This document shows, piece after piece, positions 1-6,198 of a stretch of 8,120 bases of DNA. Source of the DNA: Acidobacteriota bacterium (GTDB taxonomy: Bacteria > Acidobacteriota > Terriglobia > Terriglobales > Acidobacteriaceae); contig JAEKKE010000004.1 of assembly GCA_019510535.1 (NCBI GenBank), forward strand, positions 1 through 8,120, read 5' to 3'. How positions within the stretch are numbered: position 1 is the stretch's first letter; each line of letters begins with the position of its first letter. The notes beneath the pieces were generated by a model that saw only the letters and a list, made by a program, of their open reading frames with translations, had not been told where the DNA came from and ran no database searches. Both the position numbers and the translations under genes were made by a program.

Positions 1-457
1 CAAAGTTCTTTGCGGTCTTGAAGAACTCCAGCTCGCCGGCGATGTTCTTCTCTCCGAGATGTTCCGTGAGCTTCTCCTGCATAAGGCGGCGCAGGGGAAG
101 ATCGGGATAGTCCTTGGACAACGCGACCATCATCCAGGTACTGTTCACGGCGGAGTGCCAATCATAACAGCCATAAAAGGCGCGGGTTTTGTCGTAGTCG
201 AACGGCAGCTTCGGTCGTTCTCCGTAGAGCCACAGATACTGTGCGCCTTCGGGCGCTGCCTGAGGATGATCGACACACGAGAGCGGCCATGCCGCCAGAT
301 AGGTGGCCTGTTCAAGCCCGAAGGTGGGGACTGTCACCTTTGGCAAAGACTTGCCGTAGGCAGCAAGCTTCGACGCATCCACAGAACGATGCTGGGCCAC
401 GGCAACGGCCGAGCCCAGCGTGATAACCAATGACACAGACTTCCATCCAACTGCCAT
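1..457 (-). CDS. Secreted DUF2891 family protein, N-terminal part (runs off left edge)
   Basis: About 152 codons are visible, from an ATG at 457 down to base 1; the C-terminal part lies outside the window. Residues 1-21 look like a signal peptide: a short start with Lys6, a hydrophobic stretch (about 8-20) and an AVA-Q cleavage site near residue 21, so the product is probably exported to the periplasm or beyond. The family call rests on residues 94-105 (FYGCYDWHSAVN), followed by a Trp-Met-Met segment, and on the pattern around 120-147 (a PDLP turn, then LTEHL and a GELEFF helix). This matches my memory of DUF2891, whose signature is FYGCFDWHSSVHGHW. Here the usual second His region reads Asn-Ser-Thr-Trp. 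The function of the family is unknown to me; the His/Asp/Trp-rich motif suggests a catalytic or binding pocket, which is inference. A GAGGG sits about 5 bases before the ATG. It is co-directional with the receptor gene but separated from it by a terminator. Confidence 0.8.
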   Translation of the reverse strand, partial: MAVGWKSVSLVITLGSAVAVAQHRSVDASKLAAYGKSLPKVTVPTFGLEQATYLAAWPLSCVDHPQAAPEGAQYLWLYGERPKLPFDYDKTRAFYGCYDWHSAVNSTWMMVALSKDYPDLPLRRLMQEKLTEHLGEKNIAGELEFFKTAKNF

Positions 458-471
458 GCCTGCCCTCGCAG

Positions 472-500
472 AAAAAGGGCCCCGCCGCGCAGCGGGACCC
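472..500 (-). terminator. Intrinsic terminator after the TonB-dependent receptor gene
   Basis: Read on the minus strand, GGGTCCCGC pairs with GCGGGGCCC (9 pairs, one G-T wobble) around a 6-base loop (TGCGCG), followed directly by TTTTTC. It begins 15 bases after the receptor stop codon (515-517). This is a textbook Rho-independent terminator. It ends only 15 bases before the start of the DUF2891 gene, so that gene must rely on read-through or on a promoter within the receptor's 3' end or the terminator region. Confidence 0.87.
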
Positions 501-514
501 GGGTCACGACGACG

Positions 515-3310
515 CTAGAAGGTGAAGCGGGCCGCCAGCTCACCCTGTTGACGATTGCCTGAGTCAGTAGCGCGGCCGAAGGTGGCCGATGCCGCCGAGG
601 TTGTAATGCTGTTGTAGAGGTAGTTATTGGCGCCGAAGAGGTTGAAGGCCTGACCATAGACCTCGAGGCTGAAGCGGTCGTGGATACGGAAGTTCTTCAA
701 CAGCCGCAGATCGAAAGACTTGTAGGCACTGTTCTGCACGGTGGATGGATCCACCGCGGCCAGACCACGCGAGGCCCGGTAGGTGTTGATCAGCGAGAAG
801 TCCACGTCGCGGTTGACCTGGTTGCGGGTCGTGCCGGGCACATATTGCGTTACCGAGTCGGCATTCACCGTAGCCGAGTACGCGCTGAAGGGCGTTGCCG
901 AGCGAAGCGTGAGGATGCCGCTGCTCATGATGCCCCAGGGAAGCTGATATCCGAAGCTGGCCACCAGGGCGTGGCGACGGTCTGCGTTGCCAGGGCCCCA
1001 GTCGAGCCCCAGATTCAGTGGGTTGGTAGCCGTCGCCTGCGGGTTGTTATCACGCGTGCTCTGCAGCGTGTAAGAGACGGTGTACATGTGACGACGCGAC
1101 AGCCGCTTGTCGACGCGGACAAAGAGCGCCTTGTATTTCGAGGCAGCGATCGGCGCACGCATGTTGATGATGTTCCATCCTGTCGCCGGGCGGGTGGTTC
1201 CGCTGGTGGGAAAGTTCAAATCGATGGTGCGGTAGTCGTGCAGGCTGTAGCTGTACAGGCCATCGACGTTGACCGAGAGATTGTTGGAGATCTGCCGCGA
1301 GTAACCAGCCGAATACTGCTGCGCGTAAGGGTTCTGGAAGTTCGGCGCCATGAAGGTCACCGTTGGCTTGTTGGTGGAGCAATAGTCCGCCGCCGTCTTA
1401 CCCGCACCGAACGGATTCGGATACGAAGGGTTGACGATGGAGATGCTGCAGCTTACCAGGTTGCGGGCTTCGGAGAAGTTCTGCAGCGTCTGGATATTGT
1501 TGTAGTAGATGCCGTAGCCCGCGCGGACAACATCGCGCGACTTGCCGGTGATATCCCACACCAGACCGATACGCGGAGCGAAGTTGTTGCTGTCGCCGCG
1601 AGCCTTGTTGTTGTTGATAAACGGAATCTGCGACTGCGCCGTCGTGTAGTTCAGCCGCTCATTGAACGAACCGAACTGGCGCTCCCAGCGAAGACCGAGA
1701 TTGAGGGTGACGTTGCGCGAGACCTTCCACTCGTCTTCGCCATAGAGGCCGAGCGGCGTGGTGGGTATCTTCGTCGAGATGAACGGAATCGTCTGCGTGT
1801 ACGAAGTAGGGTTCTTCAGCGCGGCGATAGTGGAGGCGTTGTTCGGATCAAAGACCTGGTCCGTACCGAAGGTCCAGGTGCCGTTGTAGTTGCTGGCCGC
1901 TCCGTCCGTGAACGGAATGTAGCTGACGTCGAAGCCTGCCTTGAAGGTGTGCTTACCGAGAACGTAAGAGACGCTGTCGAGAAGCTGGAAGCGGCGCTCC
2001 ACACCGGTGTCGGCATAGCCGAAGCCATAGCTGAAGCCGGGGAAGGTGTAAGCCGTCTGCAGGCTGTTGAGCACCTGCTGCGAGTAGCTGCCAGGGTTGG
2101 TCGGGATGGGAGCGTTCGGCGGGCCAAGCTGGTAGGAAGCGTAGGCGTACTGGAAACGAAGATCGTTCAACAGCCGCGGTGAGAGCGTGTAGGTATGGCC
2201 GACGACGAGCGACTGGCGTGGAATCTCTCCGTTGTAACAGTTGCGGACCGTGGCGCCGCCGCAAGTCTGGTAGCTGAGCAAGTTCCACTCCTGGGCGTAC
2301 CGCGCAAAGAGAGCCTGCCTGTCTGTCAGCTTATGATCGACGCGCGCCGTGAACATCTGGTCATGACTGGGCTTGGAGAAGGCTCCGTTGTTGGCGCTGT
2401 AGTAGGTGGGATTGGCCGCGACAGTGTAGACCTCAGAGGTCTGCGTGCGCTCAAAGGCCAGATAGAAGTGCGTGCGGTCTTTCAGAATGGGACCGCCAAT
2501 ATCACCTCCGAACTGATTGCGATTGAAATCGGGGTTGACGGTCTGGTTGAACTTCGGCGCGTTGATCGCCTTGTTGCCATTCGTTCCGCTCTTGGTAACG
2601 ACGGAGATAAGGCCTCCCATTGAGAGGCCATACTCTGCCGGATACTGCGTGATGTTGACCTTGAACTCCTGTACACCGCCCTGGGGGAAGTTCTGACGGG
2701 GCTCACCCATCTCAGCGAAGACATTGGAAACGCCATCGATCACGAAGCCGTTGGTGTAGTAGCCCGAACCGCCGCCGATCTGCACGTTGTTATAGAAAGA
2801 GCGCGATGCATCCTGACTGGTGCCCGGAACAAGCAGCGCGAGATTCAGGTATTGGCGTGTGTTGACGGGCAGCTTGTCGATCTCGTCCTGAGTCACCACA
2901 CCACCGACGCTGTTGCTCTCGGTATTGATCTGCGGAGAGTAGCCGTTGACCTCCACGACTTCGCCGGTGCTCCCCACGCTCAGAGTTACATCCTGCGTGA
3001 GGTGGGCATCCAGGTTCATGGTGAGGTTGCTGATACCCGTCTTGCTAAACCCAGCGGCCGCGATCTCCAGCCGGTAGTGACCGGGCGCCACTTGCTGAAA
3101 GCGATAACCGCCATCGCCTCCGCTGGTCTGGCTGGACTTGATGCCGGAGTCGGTGTTGACCAGCGTGACAGAGGCGTTAGCAATGTCTGCTCCGGTCACA
3201 TCATGCACAGTGCCTGTGATGTCACCAAGAGTACTTTGGGCCGCGAGCGTGGCGGCCGAAGACAAGAGGAGTAGACAGGAGAAGACCTTGGTGCCAGACA
3301 ATGGGCGCAT
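515..3310 (-). CDS. TonB-dependent outer-membrane receptor, Oar/CarboxypepD_reg type
   Basis: 931 residues, complete. Residues 1 to about 24 form a signal peptide (Arg2 and Lys8, then a Leu/Ala core ending LAAQS). Residues about 28-113 are a carboxypeptidase-regulatory-like beta-sandwich (GDITGTVHDVTG, later GYRFQQVAPGHYRLEI). A plug domain follows at about 115-240 (DEIDKLPVNTRQYLNLALLVPG, FVIDGVSN, TQYPAEYG, SVVTKSGTN). The rest is a beta barrel with alternating aromatic strands, ending in Phe931 (ARFTF), the usual signal for outer-membrane insertion. The protein should import a ligand through TonB-ExbBD energy; the ligand is not evident. GGAGGA four bases before the ATG fixes the start. Barrel sections such as NRNQFGGDIGGPI, DEWKVSRNVTLNLGLRWE and DRRHALVASFGYQLPWG are typical of Acidobacteriota receptors. 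Oddity: after SGTN (241-244) the sequence goes straight to GNKAIN, where relatives usually carry about ten further residues of the FHGxxFEFFR type. It is divergent from the gntR-hyuAB genes. Confidence 0.95.
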   Translation of the reverse strand: MRPLSGTKVFSCLLLLSSAATLAAQSTLGDITGTVHDVTGADIANASVTLVNTDSGIKSSQTSGGDGGYRFQQVAPGHYRLEIAAAGFSKTGISNLTMNLDAHLTQDVTLSVGSTGEVVEVNGYSPQINTESNSVGGVVTQDEIDKLPVNTRQYLNLALLVPGTSQDASRSFYNNVQIGGGSGYYTNGFVIDGVSNVFAEMGEPRQNFPQGGVQEFKVNITQYPAEYGLSMGGLISVVTKSGTNGNKAINAPKFNQTVNPDFNRNQFGGDIGGPILKDRTHFYLAFERTQTSEVYTVAANPTYYSANNGAFSKPSHDQMFTARVDHKLTDRQALFARYAQEWNLLSYQTCGGATVRNCYNGEIPRQSLVVGHTYTLSPRLLNDLRFQYAYASYQLGPPNAPIPTNPGSYSQQVLNSLQTAYTFPGFSYGFGYADTGVERRFQLLDSVSYVLGKHTFKAGFDVSYIPFTDGAASNYNGTWTFGTDQVFDPNNASTIAALKNPTSYTQTIPFISTKIPTTPLGLYGEDEWKVSRNVTLNLGLRWERQFGSFNERLNYTTAQSQIPFINNNKARGDSNNFAPRIGLVWDITGKSRDVVRAGYGIYYNNIQTLQNFSEARNLVSCSISIVNPSYPNPFGAGKTAADYCSTNKPTVTFMAPNFQNPYAQQYSAGYSRQISNNLSVNVDGLYSYSLHDYRTIDLNFPTSGTTRPATGWNIINMRAPIAASKYKALFVRVDKRLSRRHMYTVSYTLQSTRDNNPQATATNPLNLGLDWGPGNADRRHALVASFGYQLPWGIMSSGILTLRSATPFSAYSATVNADSVTQYVPGTTRNQVNRDVDFSLINTYRASRGLAAVDPSTVQNSAYKSFDLRLLKNFRIHDRFSLEVYGQAFNLFGANNYLYNSITTSAASATFGRATDSGNRQQGELAARFTF

Positions 3311-3311
3311 C

Positions 3312-3340
3312 GCTTCCTCCGGGCTCAGCCAGGAGGCAGC
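3312..3340 (-). promoter_or_regulatory. Leader hairpin burying the receptor's ribosome binding site
   Basis: In the receptor mRNA the bases before the start codon can fold as GCU-G-CCUCC-U-GGC, loop UGA, GCC-C-GGAGG-A-AGC. This gives 11 Watson-Crick pairs interrupted by two opposed single mismatches. The 3' arm contains the GGAGGA Shine-Dalgarno sequence, and the AUG starts 2 bases after the stem. The pairing is seen directly; a role in restricting translation (opened by a protein, a ligand, temperature or the ribosome) is inference. The hairpin has no following T-run, so it is not a terminator in this orientation. Confidence 0.5.
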
Positions 3341-3377
3341 CGCGCCCTTTCACAGAGTTTTAACTGCGGGTTCCTTG

Positions 3378-3406
3378 CTTATAAAAACGAATTCTGTTTT
3401 TGTCAA
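3378..3406 (-). promoter_or_regulatory. Sigma-70 type promoter of the TonB-dependent receptor
   Basis: On the minus strand TTGACA (3406-3401) is a perfect -35 box and TATAAG (3383-3378) matches the -10 consensus at 5 of 6 bases, with an optimal 17-base spacer. Transcription should start near 3371, giving a leader of about 60 bases before the ATG at 3310. It is by far the best promoter match I found in the window. Confidence 0.78.
3383..3401. promoter_or_regulatory. Palindrome inside the receptor promoter spacer, possible operator
   Basis: AAAAAC (3383-3388) and GTTTTT (3396-3401) are perfect 6-base inverted arms around the 7-base centre GAATTCT, which itself contains the palindrome GAATTC. 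The element fills the space between the -35 and -10 boxes and touches both, where a bound dimeric repressor would block RNA polymerase. It does not resemble the GntR-type site near 3521, so a different regulator may bind it. AT-rich spacers can form such symmetry by chance. Confidence 0.35.
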
Positions 3407-3520
3407 GAGATAATTTACGGGCAGTACATGTCTCGCTTTCTTCAAAAAATCCCTGCAAATTATGGCGTCGTTCAGTTTGCACGAGAATTAGTGCTTCCGC
3501 TGATCTAAAAATTTCCTGGA

Positions 3521-3530
3521 TTGTATACAG
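3521..3530. promoter_or_regulatory. Putative operator for the GntR/FadR-type regulator
   Basis: TTGTATACAG has a perfect 8-base palindromic core (TGTATACA, 3522-3529). FCD-domain GntR regulators commonly bind sites of the form TnGTA-TACnA, which this matches at all but the last base. It lies 22 bases before the GTG start of the regulator gene, so autoregulation and control of the whole gntR-hyuAB unit is the simplest reading. Only one copy was found, and the assignment rests on motif likeness and position. Confidence 0.42.
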
Positions 3531-3551
3531 GTTGCGTGCAATAATTCGCTC

Positions 3552-4241
3552 GTGACGGAAGCCATACGGATCTACAGCGAGATGCGCAACGACATCATCA
3601 GTTGCGATCTGGAGCCGGGAGCCTCGGTGTCGGAAGCGGAGTTGTGCGCCCGCTACAATGCCAGCCGCACTCCTGTGCGCGAGGCCTGCCGTCGGCTGCA
3701 GGAGGAAGGCCTGCTGCAGATTGTTCCCTTCCGGGGATACACCATCTCTCCGCTGACCATCGATGAGTACCGCAGCCTGAATGAGATGCAGCTTGTGCTC
3801 GACCCGGCCGCTGCCGCCATGGCCGCCGAGCGCGCCAGCGACGAGCAGATTGCAATGATCGAGCGCTGGGCCAACTACATCTACCACGCCGGCGAGAAGA
3901 AGAGTTACGAGACCTTTCTGGAATGGAACCGCAACTTCCATATCGAGATTGCGCAGGCAACCGGCAACGACATCATGGTCGAGATGACGGTAAACCTGCA
4001 GACGCGATTGATCCGTTACTTCTACCTGGTGATCTCCATGGCGAGTTACGGCAAGGATCTGGTGAATGAACATCAGGCGATGGTGCGCGCCATCCGCGCG
4101 CGTAAGCCGGAGCAGGCGCGCGACCGGGCAACCGAGCACGTTATCCGTACGATGGAGAGAACATCGCTGATCCGTATTCCGCAGGGAGGCTTCCGCGGCG
4201 ATCCGCGAAAGGATATACAGCCAGCCCGCAGCCGGACATGA
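3552..4241 (+). CDS. GntR family transcriptional regulator, FadR subfamily (FCD domain)
   Basis: 229 residues, a normal length for this family. Residues about 3-70 form the winged helix-turn-helix: LEPGASVSEAELCARYNASR, then TPVREACRRLQEEGLL and the wing around VPFRGYTI. Residues about 78-200 are an FCD ligand-binding domain. Its usual metal-site residues can be placed at Asn126 (often Asp), His130, His174 (NEHQAM) and His196 (TEHVIRTM). Members typically bind a carboxylate ligand and release DNA, so a sensor of the HyuAB substrate or product is likely; this is inference. The GTG at 3552 is preferred because the first helix begins only a few residues later and an in-frame stop lies at 3501-3503. 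No Shine-Dalgarno sequence precedes it. The gene ends 46 bases before hyuA on the same strand, so the three genes are probably one operon. The tail after about residue 210 is basic and not part of the fold. Confidence 0.93.
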   Translation: MTEAIRIYSEMRNDIISCDLEPGASVSEAELCARYNASRTPVREACRRLQEEGLLQIVPFRGYTISPLTIDEYRSLNEMQLVLDPAAAAMAAERASDEQIAMIERWANYIYHAGEKKSYETFLEWNRNFHIEIAQATGNDIMVEMTVNLQTRLIRYFYLVISMASYGKDLVNEHQAMVRAIRARKPEQARDRATEHVIRTMERTSLIRIPQGGFRGDPRKDIQPARSRT

Positions 4242-4287
4242 TGCGGATTCCACGAGTGCGGGCATATGATTCCTTCCAAATGGAGCA

Positions 4288-6198
4288 GTGTCTTTGCGAG
4301 TAGCGATCGATAGTGGCGGCACCTTTACTGACTGCGTATATCTGGTGGACGGTGAAGTTCGGGTCCTGAAGTTGTTTTCGACCCCGGCCGATCCTGGCCG
4401 TGCAGTACTGGACGCGGTGAAGCAGGTAGCAGAAAATCCTGCGGTTCCGGAGGTGCGGCACGGCACTACCGTCGGCACCAATGCCATGCTGGAGCGCAAA
4501 GGCGCGCGGGTTGCATTCGTTACCACCGCCGGTTTTGAAGACACCATCGCGATCGGCCGCCAGGCCCGTACTAGCCTCTATGACTGGTTCCGGTCACCAC
4601 TGCCTCCGGTAGTTCCGAAAGAGCTTCGTTTCGGCGTTGACGAACGCGTGACCGCTGAAGGTTCTGTACTGCGTACGCCCTCAGGGGAATCGCTGCGGCA
4701 GCTTGCAGTCGACATTCAGGCCAGCGGAGCAGAAGCCATCGCCATCTCGCTGCTCTTCTCATTCGCAAATCCTGCCAACGAGATCATGGTGGCCGAAGCA
4801 CTGAGACCTTTGGGACTGCCAATCTCGATCTCTCATCGGATTCTGCCCGAGTTCCGCGAATATGAACGCGGCAGCACCGTCGTTACCAACGCCTATCTGG
4901 CGCCAAAGGTAAGCACCTATCTCCGCCGTCTGGGCATGGAGATCGAAGCTGACTTTCCCGGCGGCAGTGTTCAGGTCATGCAGTCCTCAGGTGGCATCAT
5001 CAACGCGGCGATCGCAGCCGAGGAGCCGGTACGTACGGTGCTCTCAGGCCCGGCGGGCGGCGTGATAGGAGCCTATCGGCTGGCTCGCCTGGCCGGCTTC
5101 GATAAGATCATCGGCTTCGATATGGGTGGAACATCCACGGATGTCTCGCTGATCGATGCCGCGGAAGGCGGACCACGCACCACCAGCGACGCCGTCGTCT
5201 CGGAGATACCGGTGAGCGTGCCCATGCTCGACATCCATACCGTAGGCGCAGGCGGTGGCTCCATCGCACGCTTCGATGCAGGTGGAGCGTTGCATGTCGG
5301 GCCGGAGTCCGCCGGCTCCGTTCCAGGGCCGATCTGCTATGGACGCGGAACCCTTCCGACCGTTACCGACGCCAATGTCACGTTGGGACGGCTTGATCCC
5401 GATCTCTTTCTCGGCGGCAAGATCCGTCTGGATGACACACGCACGCTGCAGTTGATGGAAGAGGCGCGTGGTTCCCTTGGCAGTGTCGAGCAGTTTGCCG
5501 CAGGTATCGTACTGCTGGCCGAAACAGCGATGGAGAAGGCTATCCGTGTCATCTCTATCGAGCGCGGCTACGATCCGCGTGAGTTTACGCTGGTTAGCTT
5601 TGGCGGCGCTGGTCCGCTGCATGCCTGTTCGATGGCGCGTTCGCTGCAGATTCCGCGCGTGCTGGTGCCTCGGCTTCCGGGAGCACTGTCTGCGCTGGGA
5701 ATTCTTCTTGCCGATACCGTCCGCGACTACAGCCGAACCGTCATGCTGCCCGGCGAAGCGGAGCACTCTGTCGAGCGGTCTTTAGATCTGCGCTACGTCG
5801 GTCAGGGGTATGAGCTGAATGTGCCCTACGGAGCAGATTACCTGGACGAGTTTCATTCCCTCCATCGCAAACGTTATGGCTACGCCAGTAAGGAGACTCC
5901 GGTAGAAGTCGTGAATGTGCGCGTCCGCGTTACCGTCCGCACGGCTCCAGTCAACCTGCCGACGTCGGAGCTTACTCCAGGTGATGGATCGCAAGCGGTG
6001 CTGAAGACACGTCCAATCTACTTTGATGGAGCATGGAGAGAGAGCAACGTCTATCAGCGTGAACAGCTCAGATCGGGCGATCGATTCGCAGGCCCTGCCC
6101 TGATCGCGGAGTACAGCTCGACCACCGTGGTTCCACCTGGATGCATCACCGAGGTCGACGCTTTTGGCAACTTAGTCATCGAGGTATACGTCGCATGA
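4288..6198 (+). CDS. hyuA: Hydantoinase/oxoprolinase family subunit A (HyuA-like ATPase subunit)
   Basis: 636 residues. It belongs to the ASKHA-fold superfamily that includes N-methylhydantoinase A, the N-terminal half of 5-oxoprolinase and acetone carboxylase beta. The ATP-site motifs are present: DSGGTFTD (8-15), GTTVGTNAMLERKGA (59-73), FDMGGTSTDVS (277-287), the family GAGGGSIA (320-327), TDANVTLGRLDP (360-371) and SFGGAGPLHA (437-446). It should phosphorylate the substrate or bicarbonate in the cytoplasm for the partner HyuB; the substrate is not identifiable. Start: GTG 4288 has GGAG only 2 bases away, whereas TTG 4294, two codons later, has 8-base spacing and still keeps the first motif (RVAIDSGGT), so the true start may be 4294. 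Oddity: between DYSRTVMLPGEA and VERSLDLRYVGQ (about 480-506) there is almost no linker, where most relatives have a helical stretch of roughly 40-60 residues; the total length is short to match. It overlaps hyuB by ATGA, so translation is coupled. Confidence 0.92.
   Translation: MSLRVAIDSGGTFTDCVYLVDGEVRVLKLFSTPADPGRAVLDAVKQVAENPAVPEVRHGTTVGTNAMLERKGARVAFVTTAGFEDTIAIGRQARTSLYDWFRSPLPPVVPKELRFGVDERVTAEGSVLRTPSGESLRQLAVDIQASGAEAIAISLLFSFANPANEIMVAEALRPLGLPISISHRILPEFREYERGSTVVTNAYLAPKVSTYLRRLGMEIEADFPGGSVQVMQSSGGIINAAIAAEEPVRTVLSGPAGGVIGAYRLARLAGFDKIIGFDMGGTSTDVSLIDAAEGGPRTTSDAVVSEIPVSVPMLDIHTVGAGGGSIARFDAGGALHVGPESAGSVPGPICYGRGTLPTVTDANVTLGRLDPDLFLGGKIRLDDTRTLQLMEEARGSLGSVEQFAAGIVLLAETAMEKAIRVISIERGYDPREFTLVSFGGAGPLHACSMARSLQIPRVLVPRLPGALSALGILLADTVRDYSRTVMLPGEAEHSVERSLDLRYVGQGYELNVPYGADYLDEFHSLHRKRYGYASKETPVEVVNVRVRVTVRTAPVNLPTSELTPGDGSQAVLKTRPIYFDGAWRESNVYQREQLRSGDRFAGPALIAEYSSTTVVPPGCITEVDAFGNLVIEVYVA

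Noticed and set aside
59..433. 124-residue open frame on the plus strand
   Set aside because: The opposite strand encodes the DUF2891 motif FYGCYDWHS with a signal peptide and ribosome binding site, so this frame is a shadow.
680..2182. 500-residue open frame on the plus strand
   Set aside because: It lies entirely antisense to the well-supported receptor gene. The translation is Val/Arg-rich with no recognisable domain, a typical shadow of a GC-rich gene.
3479..3494. Inverted repeat GCAC-8-GTGC upstream of gntR
   Set aside because: The arms are only 4 bases with an asymmetric centre, which is expected by chance in this length of sequence.
3360..4547. 395-residue open frame on the minus strand
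   Set aside because: Antisense to gntR and the start of hyuA, and it runs through the divergent promoter region. No family motif is visible, while the plus-strand genes are certain.
5044..5766. 240-residue open frame on the minus strand
   Set aside because: Antisense to the core motifs of hyuA, with composition typical of a reverse-frame shadow.
6183..6190. GTATAC core near the hyuA-hyuB junction as a second GntR operator
   Set aside because: The flanks do not extend the palindrome (GGTATACG), and it lies within coding sequence next to the hyuB SD, with no promoter nearby.
6141..6194. Upstream extension of hyuB to an ATG at 6141
   Set aside because: It would overlap hyuA by 58 bases and add an Arg/His-rich stretch unlike the family. 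The ATG at 6195 has ATGA coupling and an SD.
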